Shown here piece by piece: positions 11,090 through 22,193 of a DNA stretch of 64,000 bases. The position numbers and the translations under genes are program-made. Position 1 is the stretch's first letter; each line of letters begins with the position of its first letter. The notes under the pieces are model-generated. The model saw only the letters and a program-made list of their open reading frames with translations, was not told the DNA's origin and did not search any database. The DNA is from Grifola frondosa (taxonomy: Eukaryota; Basidiomycota; Agaricomycetes; Polyporales; Grifolaceae): contig LUGG01000029.1 of NCBI GenBank assembly GCA_001683735.1, positions 248,001 to 312,000 of the forward strand, read 5' to 3'.

Positions 11090-13281
11090 ATGTCGCGCCA
11101 TCTTCAGGAGATTTCTCCTGAGCCAAGGCCTCATCCCACCAATGAACCCTCGATCGTGAGGGTCCATGATGTAGCATTGAAGCGCACCCACAAATTGTGT
11201 GCATTTCTTTGTCGTTTCTTTTTTGCGAACGATCTTCAATTTTCAAATTTCGAATTAGGTTCTGGGCAAAAGGTCCACGCTTTCGATGCACTTGTGGCCG
11301 CCGAGAGTCTCAGCGATACGTGTCTGTGGACCATGCCCAATATGACGTGGGTGCCGAAGTTCCCTCTCGCTCGCCATGGTCTCCTAGAGATCATGCATGA
11401 CGGCCGCTTCGGCCTCCATGAATACTCTCGCTGGCCACAATATTATTCTCAAAACATCATTCACTGCACTTGCATCCCCAGCACTGCTTCCCCTGAGTTC
11501 GCGCCGGCTGTTCTCTTCCGACACATTCGCGAAGAGGATTTCGAACGCGATAAGGAATGCGGGATCCAGGGCGTTGGATTCCTGCGGCCGCAGCTTATGT
11601 CCGAGCTGTTTCAAGGAGCCGAGCAAATCATCCAACGCTGGGACCGTTCAGCCATGAACCACAAGGCACGCCGTGTGCCTGGAGACAGGATGAAGCTGGC
11701 GCTTCACAACTCGATGGATCATCTGCGTCGGCTGCCTTCTGGATGGGAGACCATACTTGTGATAGCTGCTCACATCCAGCGGCTCTCCCTCGAGCTAGCA
11801 GGTTTCATTACCTGGAACGAAGTTGTTGCTGTCGGTGGGAAGATCCGTCGTTCGCCACGCGCGATGTGCTCCCCGTCCTCGGCGCATTCACGAACTCTCC
11901 CACCACGGCCATGATGTTCCACTGCATCAGCTTACCTGTGTGGCTGATCGAGCAGCACAGCGCTCGCTCGTCATCTACGACATCGTGGAACCAGTCGGCC
12001 TGCCATTCGACATGGACAATAACCCTACCCGTCCATCATTGGTCAACATTTTCGACAACAGCCAAGGCATTGTGGCAGCGCCGGGCTACTGGACCGAGCT
12101 TATCCAGCATGCCTTGATGAAGAACATCGGCGACCGTCGTCTTGGATCTCTCCTCCCCCCTGCTCATGAACAAGTCATCAAGCGTCAGAAGCTCGATGAA
12201 GGCGCTGCTCAGCAGCGCTCCAAGTCAACTCATCGAGGCCTGAGGCGATCACACAGGAAGGCCGCTGCCGCAGGCAAGGAGAATCGCATGATGAGTCTGC
12301 TTCGGGCGAGCCCATCAGTCCGCCGCCTACCGTCGTCACCAATCTCACCCATCCGGCCGTGATGCATTATCCTCCCATTCCCCTCGTCGGCATGTCTTCG
12401 CCGTGGATGCGTGCATTGCAGAGCATCTCTCCTGTCCCCCCTTCGGAGGACGCATGTAGGTTTTTCTATCCGCCTCCTTTTCTCTTGTCCTCCATGCCGG
12501 GGGTTAACCCAGCTGACGAGGATGAGGTGCTGAAGATACGCGGTACATCCACAGTTTGGCATGCATTTGCTCGTTCTGTCGCTCCCACATAATGGAGCCC
12601 ACCCTTTCTGGTGACCCCCTCATGCTCACGCAATGGCGTGATGCCCTTTGGGGCGAATATCTGTACGATCCGCATGCCGTCCCCCCTCTAAAGATCTCTC
12701 CGGCCGCTGAGAGGTGCCACAACTCGAAGGTGGATGCTCGCTGACTTTTTGGGAAAGTTGGCCGCATCCCGACCTACTTCTCTGATGATGAGCCCATTGT
12801 CAGTGGCATCACGGTCTCGACAACGGTGGCTCGCGATGACGCCGCCTTCGTGGGCTACTCCTCTGGGAGTGCCACGAAATCAACTTCAGGGGAGAGTTGT
12901 TGGCTGTGGATGAGGTGCTCCTCGGATCTGCTACATGGTTGCCGTTGGCTAGGTGGGCTCAGGAGAAGGAGGTTGCAAAGGTCTGGATGGCAGCTGGGGG
13001 TACAGGGTGAGCGTGGTGCCATTGGACTTCGAGATGGCGCGAGAGAGCTATCGATGGCGTGTACCATCCCCAGGCAGCACGCGCAGCAGGGATACCGTCG
13101 TCGCATTCGTCTCGGTCCTTGCTCCTGGCCATCACTCCTGCGTGAGCTTGCTGTGCAGCCTGCTTGGCTTCAGACATGTTCGAGCGAGGAGCTTGCGCGC
13201 GCTCAGGACAATGCAGTATTGTTTTACACGCAGTCCTTCAGAAGAGTGTTCCATCGTTTGCCGACGCCGCCCTGTTCATGA
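11090..13281 (+). pseudogene. Broken gene 1 of a three-gene array: large agaricomycete-expanded protein of unknown function
   Basis: An open frame runs from ATG 11090 to about 11,840. It continues after a frame change as the stretch containing RDVLPVLGAFTNSP and SLPVWLIEQ, and after another near 11,950 as YDIVEPVGLPFD and PGYWTELIQHALM. Later pieces include MSSPWMRALQSI, FARSVAPT (followed by TAA at 12,590), LLAVDEVLLGSATWLPLARW and the C-terminal VLFYTQSFRRVFHRLP, ending at 13,281. From memory this order resembles a very large, unnamed protein family of mushrooms; I know no function. Several frame changes and stops remain after allowing for introns, so it is called a pseudogene. It is followed on the same strand by two further genes of the same kind. 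Confidence 0.6.
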
Positions 13282-13743
13282 ACTTGGATTAGTGTAGTGC
13301 GGACGTCATAGTTTTTGTTTGCTATGCTCATTGTATGCCTTGCTGTTAGCGTATGCTGCTCTCATTTCGTCTTTGCTTTCGCGCTGCCTGTGGATCGACG
13401 CTTCGCTCCTCAGGCACTTCCATTTGGTCCTTCATTGTGATCATGCTGGATCTGGACTTTTCGGGCCTCTTGCTTGCCACTTCCTGGGTGGATCGAGTTT
13501 TCTTGCGGCTGGATGTATTATTCTGCAGTTATTGGAATTGATCGTTGTTTCTTTCTTTCACCGTCTCCTCGAGACCGTCGGGCTTGTTTTGAGATTGGCT
13601 ACCGGGTAAGGCGATTTCCGGCACTGAACAATGCCTTCCAGGATCTCTTGCTCTCTGGCACAGTAGCTTTCTGCGGCGGGAACCTTTGGTGAGACATTGT
13701 CCCTGCGTTGAACTCATGTACTGATGATTACGCCGTAGAAAAG

Positions 13744-15679
13744 ATGGGGAAAAAAATGGGCCCTGAAGAACTGGCCTTCTTGCTGGAGGCTCGCAATTAC
13801 AGGAGGTAATTGACTTACTCACGGGGGAGAGACTGGTAGCCAGCAGCGGCTGCGACTTGCATCACTCAGCGATACCGCGACCACTTTGGCGACACTCCCT
13901 TTCAGGCTGAGAGCGCCGAAGAATTCACGGTACGATTGGCAGGTGCGAAGCGCAAGAATCGGTCACGAATGGTTCGTCTTGAGGAGGAGTCCGTTGAAGA
14001 AGCAGAGGCTCGTCTGGAGGGTATTGCCAAGGTACGAGGTGCCTGGCATTGAACGATCAATATAATGCCTTACTTAGCGCATCTACAACTGGGTGAAGAA
14101 TGCCAGCGAGAAGGCAAGCGCACGAAGGCTACTGTGGTGCCGCCTGTGCCAATGGCCGGTACCAGCCGCAAGCCCAGCCGCTGGACATCTACAAGAAACA
14201 GCATCCGGATCGCCCTCAAGCTGAAGTAGCAGGGAACCGACGGACGCCTAGAGCCAACATTGGTAAATGGGCCTCCGAAGCCAAAGCCCGATTCGACCAG
14301 CTGAGCCCGGAGGAGAAAGCTGCCTTCGCGCAGGAAGCGGAGACTCAAGGGAAGGCACTCGAAGCTGAACTCGCAGCTCTTGCCCTGAAGGCATTCGCGC
14401 GTTAAGTCAATTAGATTTCTGTGTGCATAATTCTTACGGCATGCACAGGAAAGCTTCCTCGATGCCAGACTGGTTGGAAGCTTGTGCACGAGGATGGTAT
14501 GATCAAACTGGTTGGGTAGGGTTCTACATCGCGGGCGGCGTTGATGCCAATGGGAATCTACAAGCATATGCGTGAGTCCGTTTAAACTCGTTATGGTTGA
14601 TTCAGCTGACATCACATGTAGAACAAGCATTGGCAAGGATGCAGCAGGCTGTGACTTCGAAACGCGGCTGTGCGCTCTTGCAGGTTGGCCTTCCGACCGT
14701 ATTCGCGGCAAATTCACAGAGTTTTTATCCGACTTATTCAAACGTGAGTATCAGTCGTGTTCAATCGGGCATTCTCCTCAATTGATCCTATACTACAGCA
14801 CCGCCGCCTTCGCCGCCATCACACACGAGCGTCGTGCTCCACCTTGCCCGAGCAAGGTGACGAGCTCTCTGGCCATTGGCTGCTCCCAGCCATCGCCTTC
14901 TCCCCCACGAGACACCTCGCCGGAGCTCTACCAACCGGAATCACCCCAACTATCTGTCCCATGCCTGCTCGCACGCGTGAGAACTCACAGGAGGTTTCGC
15001 GACCAGCATCTCCTCAACCATCCGTCCCATCCTACTTGTGTGCGACAGATCCCGCAGGATGTTTCTCAACCGGCATCCCCTCAACCTTCGTTATCACAGG
15101 CAGTCGTGGCGGAGATCGTGCACAAGGGTGCGTATTCTTCGTGATCGATCATTCAGGATTAGCTAACACATGAACTTTGACTCACAGCGATCCAAGGTAA
15201 GCTTGCAATAATGTTGATGAGGCAATCGTACTAACGAGCGCAATGTAGAAACCTTGACTGACGGAAACCAGCGACGGCAAGAAGTCGAGGAAGTCCAAGT
15301 CAAAGAAATCCAAATCAAAGAAATCAAAGTCTGTTGATAACGGTACGTAGTTGACCACATTCTTCATACATTCTCATCTACAACATAATATTACAGACCC
15401 CGCTTCAGCCGCCAAATCTTCTGGCACTGCGCGCGTTGCAAAGCCAGTACGAACGGTCCAGCCTGTGGACACTTCATTGATTATTCGAGCTCCAGGGAGC
15501 GGAAACCTTCAGGTCGCCTTCTTGGCGAAGATCCGTAAGTGAAATATTCTGTCAATCAACAGACTAGAAAGAACTCACTTAGGTGCAGGGTGCAGACTAC
15601 TGTCGCTCTGCAAAAGCGGAAGGCGGCGCAGAGCCTCGAGTCGCTTGAACCGAAGTCGACGAAGCGTCGCCGCGGGTGA
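13744..15679 (+). pseudogene. Broken gene 2 of the array: HMG-box-like, lysine-rich protein of unknown function
   Basis: Starts ATG 13744 (MGKKMGPEELAFLLEARNY). A further exon contains RDHFGDTPFQ, the spliced piece RIYNWVKNASEKAS, then LDIYKKQHPDRPQ and RFDQLSPEEKAAFAQEAE, a helix pattern reminiscent of HMG boxes (14,170-14,400). Next come WYDQTGWVGFYIAGGVDANG, an intron with good GTGAGT/TAG borders (14,573-14,622), TSIGKDAAGCDFETRL and RGKFTEFLSDLF. The tail has a Lys-Ser repeat (KKSRKSKSKKSKSKKSKS, about 15,279-15,335) and ends KSTKRRRG at 15,679, nuclear-signal-like. Stops near 13,805 and frame changes near 14,110 break it. DNA or chromatin binding is suggested only by the HMG-like segment and the basic tail. 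Confidence 0.55.
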
Positions 15680-15828
15680 ACTTCACGCAGTACCTTCCAC
15701 TAAATTCCTAGCTACGTTATCTATTCTTGTCGTAGTTACTTGGTTCCCGACTGTGACAAGAGTGATACAGCTCGACAGGCAGCCGGTGTCCTGGGATAAG
15801 ATCTGCTGTCCCGGGCGTTGGTGGATAA

Positions 15829-18556
15829 ATGAGTGATCTTGATATTTCCGGTATGTTTTGAAATTAATCTTGAGGCGATCGATCTTCACGGGCACTTAGA
15901 AACACGGCAGGGAAGTTTCGTCGTTCCGTGCCCTGAAAGTGTGGTCGAGCTGGAGCGTTATCGCATATTTGCTTCCTCCAACGCATCGCCGATGCGCTCT
16001 TCCGCCTTCTGGAGAAATTTGACATGGGCGATCCAGGCTGCGTATGTTATAATCTATCTGACTTCGTGTGTTTCTCTTCTCGTGCACGTCCATCTCTCAC
16101 TATTCTCACATTTTCCATGCCTTCTAATACTCTAACGCTCTCAGGACTCTCTGCGAGGAGGGTTCGAAAGAATATCGCCCTAAAGACAGCCCGAAAGTTT
16201 GCCCTACTTGCGCAACGGCGGCAAGATCATCTGTAAGTTGGCGTTCGCCAGCGAGCATTGGGCGAATGGTTCTTTAAGGTATGTTTCTACTTACTTAGAC
16301 GCACTGCGGGGCTCATTTGCTGTCCATCAGTGCACGTACAAAAATTTCGAGAAGAACAAGTACTGCGATTGGTTCTCCTGGACCGGGGCAGCTCCCTCTC
16401 CATCGAAGATTGCCGCCATTCAGGCACTCATTGCCGATGAAGAACGTATTCACCTGGAGGCCGATGCGAATCGTCTGGGAGCGACGGCGGAAGCGCCCGG
16501 GTTGCTGAAGAGAAGGCGGGTGCACGCGAGGAGGTGGCTAAGGTGCGGCACGAGAGGGCGGTGGTGACGGCGCAGCAGCACAAGAACGAGCAGACTGTGC
16601 TTTGGCACGAAACTGCAAAGTGATTTGGATAACGAGGTAAGCGAGAGATCAATATGCGGTAATTCCACACTAACCTAGTGAATCTTAGGGATGTTTGGGG
16701 AAGCTTGCGCTTCGATGGACCTCACAGAGGGCATCCCTGAGAAAAAAGGCTGGTTGAAGAGGGTGCTAGCCCCCAGGTAAGTGATAACCTACCCTCAAAT
16801 GAACTCCTGCTGACTGCTACTACATAGACGACAGGTTCGTCGAGGGTGTGACTCCATCCGGGCTTGATGGTCCAGCTCGCAGGTGAGCCTCAATCCTTGG
16901 TTACGTGTTACAGAACTAATCATACATTGATCAAGCCCACGGCTTCTACTCCTGCACGTCAGCTACGAGCCCTACCGACTCCTTGAAGGGTAAAGGCAAA
17001 GGCAAGGCATTGTCGTCTCGCAAGACACCCGCCATCAATGCCATCGTCCGCGTGCCCACTATGACTCGAATTCCTAAGCCGGTGACGTTCCCCCTCCTCA
17101 GCCAGACGTTTAACGAGAGGGTCGCGACCTCGGGTACTGCGCCATCTGCTGGTGATCACTCTTCTGGATCGGCGTCTCTCCCGGCAGTTTTTTCGTCCCT
17201 TCCACGCCCTCGGATGGACCATCTCCTCCTATCAAGGCGGCTCGCATCGTACGCACACGACTGGCACTAGGCCGGTCACCCAGCCTCTCACCCAGAAGTC
17301 CAACGACGTGTTTGGCCCTTCCACGCCCTTGGATGGACTGTCTTCTCCTACCAAGGCAGCTCGCATCGTACGCATAATGACTGGCACTAAACCGGTCACT
17401 CAGCCCCTCTTCACTCAGAAGTCCAGCGAGAAGATGGCGACTGGGGCATCGGCTGGCAGCGCTCCTCCTGACTCCGCATCTCGCTCTAAGAGCACGTTTT
17501 TTGTCCCTTCCACACCCTTGGATGGACCATCTTCTGCCAGCAAGAGAGCTCGCATCGTACACACCTCGACCCTCTCGCGCCTCCCAATCCCCATTACATG
17601 GATGCCAGTCATGCCAAAGGCGTCCGTCGTTCATACCACTGGCCCAAGCTATGCCCGCTCTCCCTCTCCCGCTCGTAGCGTCATCTCTATCTCTTCCGAT
17701 TCGGATGCTGAGCCGACGTTGGATATTGGCGCAGCGGTCGATGCAGCAATCTCGGACACCTTTCCCACTCAAAAAGTGTGGATGACGGCAGCACGCAAGG
17801 TGTATACCTCCCTCACATGCGAATTCCTGAAGCAACAGACATCGAAGGAGCACAGCCCTTCAAGCGGGAACGACAGCAGCAAGGAGAATCACCATCCCCC
17901 GCTGCTCGCAGCGGAGGAGGCGATCGGGCCCGATGACAACGATGCATTACCCCGTTCATCGCAGGTCAACTCCAGCCCGGAGTTGGTGGCTGGTCTTCGA
18001 ACTGACAAGGACCCCTTCGCCTCCCTCTTTACAGAAGAGATGTCGGGTGGGCATGCTTCGGACCTCTACACTTCCGACGAGGATCCCCTCGACAATTTGA
18101 CATGGGATGAGTCGGACGAGGAGTTTGAGCCGGAAAGGGGCGGCATGAGGTCCTCATCTTCTGAGCCGGAATGGGCGGTGTCGAGGAGCAGGACTGGTTC
18201 GCGCTCGAAATTTACGTGTGGAACCAGGTATGTCCGGTTGCTAATTCTCTCGAGCGCGAACTCACATTCACGTTAGTCGGGCAAGCGACCACAGCCATTC
18301 TATATCACTGTCCCTCGTGAAGGGAAAATCAGCATCGCGCGACTTCCAATGTTTTAAAGTGCTTTACCGATGCTAATGTTGTGCATTTCCAGCGTTGGAA
18401 CCCGGTGATTGGATATGGGAGGCGAATAAACTTACGGATGCTTTCTGGGTCCACTGCGAGCTGCGGCGAACACTCATCCTACGTTTTCCTGGGGTGGATC
18501 CGTGCACCGGGATGGAGGACTTCCTTCACAAGTTGGACAGGGAGTCCATGTTGTAG
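15829..18556 (+). pseudogene. Broken gene 3 of the array: cysteine/coiled-coil protein with Ser-Pro repeats, unknown function
   Basis: Exon 1 is ATG 15829 to GT at 15,850. Later exons give RQGSFVVPCPESVVELERYR, then a Cys-rich stretch (TLCEEG, VCPTCATAARSS, CTYKNFEKNKYCDWF), a charged coiled coil (about 16,420-16,640), a Ser/Pro-rich region with tandem repeats and an acidic tail (YTSDEDPLDNLTWDESDEEF). The last pieces are EIYVWNQ-SGKRPQPFYITVPREG and, after a TAA at 18,355-18,357, GDWIWEANKL and RFPGVDPCTGMEDFLHKLDR to 18,556. A motif SVISISSDSD (about 17,680) resembles a SUMO-interacting motif. One-base frame changes lie near 16,615 and 18,173. The family is expanded in agaricomycetes as far as I recall; function unknown. 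Confidence 0.55.
17202..17610 (+). repeat. Three degenerate coding tandem repeats within gene 3
   Basis: Units begin CCACGCCCT(C/T)GGATGGAC at 17,202, 17,321 and 17,510. They encode variants of PSTPLDG-SS-KAARIV followed by TGTKPVTQPL and QKS. The first copy is in another frame from the next two, indicating an indel between copies. Confidence 0.75.
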
Positions 18557-18711
18557 GAAGGTATGTTGTTTATATTCAATGCCTGTGCTGCACACTAACC
18601 ATTGACAATGCAGAAGTCTACTTAAAATAGAATACAGAATGTGATGTTGATATTTTGTCTGATGTTCAAACCGCGTGCAAGTGTGAGAGGTATAGGTGAG
18701 TCATTCTCAGT

Positions 18712-19195
18712 CATGGCGTAGCTATGGGTGGGGATGCGAGTGTCGTCGTCGGATACATGTTGCACCGTCGGATACATGTTGCGCCGTCACGGCACTTGGT
18801 GTATGATGGGTCCGGCGTGGCCACGGGTGGGGATGCGAGCGTCGTCGCTGGATACATGTTGCGGCGTCGGATACATGTTGCGCCATCATGGCACTTACTG
18901 TATGATGGCCACGGGCGAGGATAGGTGCATCGTCGTCGGATACATGTTGCCATGTCGGATACATGTTGCCGTGTTGGATACATATGGCGGCGTTGGGGCA
19001 CTTGGTGTATGATGGGTCCGGCGTGGCTACGAGCGAGGATGGGAGCGTCGTTGTCGGATACATGTTGCCGTGACAGATACATATGGTGGTGTCGGGGCAC
19101 TTGGTGTATGGTGGCCATGGGCAAGGATGCGAGCGTCGTCGAGGATACATGTTGCGGCATCAGATACATCTTACGGTGTCAGGCAACGATACATA
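18712..19195. repeat. Minisatellite built on GGATACATGTTGC
   Basis: About twelve copies of the core GATACAT occur, mostly as GGATACATGTTGC, arranged in higher-order units of about 90-120 bp. These also contain GGCACTTGGTGTATGATGG and GGCGAGGATG-like segments. Units decay toward the right end. Reading frames crossing it are repeat artefacts. Confidence 0.9.
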
Positions 19196-19464
19196 TGGTA
19201 TGTACAATCTATATTGTATGTACGATCTATATACACCTCGGAATATGTATCTATTTTTGTTCTACTCCATCTACTTTCTGTATCCGGCCAACTGAAGTCC
19301 CTCAGCGCAGCCGCCGTTCAACCAGCTGTTTGCACATGATGCCTCACTCGTGTTCGGCGCTCGACATTCTCGAGTTTAATGGCACGTTCGCGGGCCTCCT
19401 GCCCAATGTTCTCGCCCTCGCTGCACAACATTGGGGAGCTCTGTCTGGCAAACGTCATTGGATC

Positions 19465-20156
19465 TAAGGCTCCAACCATTTAGTATACATATACAAAAAT
19501 TTCATAAATATATAGTATATAGTACATACGTGGTATATACATAATATATATATGGTATATATGATTATTGTCAAGTTATAAATAAGTACTAGTATTATAA
19601 CTTTCTATGTCCTTCTTTAATCTGTTACTGTGTACACTTCATTATAAAAAGGGTCTCAGCCTTTAGGGAACTATATATATCAGCACAAAGATGAAAATAT
19701 AAAATAAAATGTTTTACTACCACTCTTGCTCCAAAAATAGCAAGAAAATCAACTCATTATGCTTAATTACTTTCTCTATAGAAGCAGAGCCAATATCAAA
19801 GAACAATAACACAAGAAATCTTAATAAATGATCAACATAAGATATCAAATTATTTGGAGCATCAAACAATTTCTAGGATTTGAAGCTGCTGTCAATGTAT
19901 GTCACTGTGTCAATTATATATCAATTGTGATTATGATTATTTCATTTTGATTTGAAGTTTGATATTCAATAGAATTATGTTGTCACTAGAGATTTCAAGT
20001 ATATGACAATATTCTTTACACTATGATTATTTTGAAACCATTTACTATGTATATACTATATATATACTATATACTAACTGATCTGTAAATATATGTATAT
20101 AGTATACAGTAAAAACCATATATACACAGTATATACATTAAATAGTTGGAGCCTTA
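19465..20156. mobile_element. Non-autonomous hAT-like element (MITE), 692 bp, perfect 8-bp target duplication
   Basis: The element starts TAAGGCTCCAACCATTTAG and ends in the inverted form (TAAGGCTCCAACTATTTAA on the other strand), with 12 perfect terminal bases and similarity beyond. It is flanked by identical 8-bp copies of ATTGGATC at 19457-19464 and 20157-20164. The interior is very AT-rich, with TATATA tracts and no coding frame. The 8-bp duplication points to hAT, and the lack of divergence suggests a younger insertion than the element at 10,300. Confidence 0.85.
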
Positions 20157-20164
20157 ATTGGATC

Positions 20165-22193
20165 ATCCTCCTGCGACTGGGTCCACAACATTAACGTCCG
20201 TTGTGCCGTGCGTAGAGGACAGCTACAGCCTCTGTGTTCGATCCACAATATTAATGGTTGTGCTAGTACGTGCACTGTGGAGGTGGGACAAGTATGAAAA
20301 GATGTGTTGCAAGACCTAACCTTAGTACCCGTTGGCTGGTGCCACCGATCAAGTGTGATGTAAGCGCCCAAATGGTGACGTTCTCACCACCGACTGCTCA
20401 GATGCACAACTCAAGTAAGTACTCACCATTCAACTAGTCACTAGCACTACTCAAGTACTACAGTCGCTATTAATCATTACTGTGGCCGCAGTACGCACTA
20501 GTACTAGCTACAACGTTCAGGGTACATTTTTACTACAGCAAGACATATGTGCGTGTTCCCACTATTCTTCCGCTATCCTATCTAACACCAAGTCCTTAGA
20601 TAGACGATTCTGTCCATTCCATTGTCGCTAACTAGCATTCCATTATACGATAGGAGAAAAGTGATTGGGTCCCACGGAGATGTCATCCTGCAGTGTGCCC
20701 GCGAGCGCGGCCTCGGTGCATATCGGCACGACGAGTCGGACTTCATCGAGTTCTTCGACAACGAAAAGGACAGCGTGATATCGCGCCGAGTATGACTCAT
20801 ATGGCATCAATCAGATGTCGAAGATAGACGCCACGGCATCCAATTCCACTCCAACCCGCTGCGGGGTGCGTGCGCGGGGCAGACCTTTCCTGACGATGTC
20901 ACGGCGGTTCCACTATATACGCACTATGCTCCACCAGACGACGCTATCGCGACTACGACACTTGGTCTGGGCGTGGATGAGGAACCGATGCGCTATCTCG
21001 GTGCTGTTCGGTGGTGTTGCTGGTAACTACATGCGTCTCTGTCTTAGTCGAGCATTTCCGTCCACATGCCCCTTTTCGAGTCTTGATCCTGATGATAACC
21101 CTCGACAGTCAATGTGCAGCCGTATTTTGTCCACTTTGTCCACTTTTGATAGCGTCCGTGACGCACGCGTTCATGACCACATGCTCACCGCTCTCTGAAC
21201 AGATGTCCCAACTTACTAGGCTCTAGTAGATCCTCCCATATGTTGCCGGAGTGTATTCGTTCGGTAGGTCGCTCCAGTTAAAGTCCGTATTAGCCAGACC
21301 ACTTTTTGCTGATGGAGCGTCTCCTTCGCCATGACTCCCAGTCTCTTATATGCGAACAAGTACTGTGAGCTATTGCTGGTTATTTCCAGTTGTCGATGAC
21401 GCATCGTCGCGGACGACTGTATTTGACAGATGTGCATTTTGAGCGGCCGAAGTTTGTCTTCTGAAGTTCTGTAACCGTCAGTACAGCAACGACACATTGT
21501 TACGCTTTGCGATACTTCATGGGTACAAAGGCTATTATGAGAGGGCAGAGCATCGCTGCACTCTGCTGTGGACACATCACATCTACCGATTCATGGTTCT
21601 GCGTCTACTGACATCGTGCAGTCAGGGCTCGCGCTCACACTGGGCTCTGTTCCTATCGTATCTAGGAAGCTATCAACATGCCGTGGCCGATGTACAGCCT
21701 GTGCTTCGGCTTCCTTCCGACGTACCTGTTCAACCATTGGATTGTTAATTAACAGCCATCGTCTCCCATCTTTCCGTGCCATTCCTGGCACAAGATGTCG
21801 TGGCCGAAGGGTAGTGCTATGTCTTTGTGCGGCTGACAGATGTTCCCAGTGATATATATCATACGTATTGCATTATTAGGCAAGTGATCTATCCTGATGC
21901 CATGAAAAACTACTCATCTCAACTTCCCGACAGCGAACATCTTCTCATACTCGAGGACCCAAAAATATATGTTGTCGTCTTGAGTGAACATCGTCGGTAC
22001 TGAGGCGAGTATTCATTCCAGTCATCCTTCCTGTCTGATTGTCTCGTTGCGCTAGTACAGCTACGATTGATCACGTTCTAAGTGCGAGGATATCGGAGTT
22101 TGGTGATGTTTTCCTCGGGAATAGATATAAGAGCAGGATATCTTCATCTCTATCAGAGCATTGACTCCAAAGTGGTCCTGACTACATCACAAC
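20165..22193 (+). repeat. Upstream part of duplicated block A
   Basis: Degenerate sequence shared with 25,900-27,200 (block D), 40,700-41,262 (block B) and 45,200-46,374 (block C). Examples are GGCATCCAATTCC, GGGCGTGGATGAGGA, ATGCGTCTCTGTCTTAG, CAGCCTGTGCTTCG and TGAAAAACTACT(C/A)ATCTCAAC. Short peptides such as RHDESDFIEFFDNEK here and HDHFADDPDFFDSES in block D look like remains of one protein. I see no intact gene. Confidence 0.6.

Noticed and set aside
17110..17853. 247-codon minus-strand frame
   Set aside because: Antisense shadow of the Ser-Pro repeat region of array gene 3; GC-rich third positions keep it open.
4641..18556. TET/JBP dioxygenase gene expected to accompany KDZ transposons
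   Set aside because: No HxD...H dioxygenase core was found in any frame near the KDZ gene.
18712..19195. CRISPR-like array
   Set aside because: Repeats vary, spacers are themselves repeated and no cas genes occur; it is a eukaryotic minisatellite.
18925..19467. Open frame of 180 codons on the plus strand
   Set aside because: It runs through the minisatellite and into the MITE boundary; the translation is the repeat unit read in frame.
19465..20156. Tc1/mariner-type element with TA target duplication
   Set aside because: TA is present at both ends, but the outer 8-bp perfect duplication explains the flanks better and makes TA part of the terminal repeat.
20160..20310. Possible tRNA because of GTTCGATCC near 20,228
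   Set aside because: No acceptor stem or D-arm can be formed around it.
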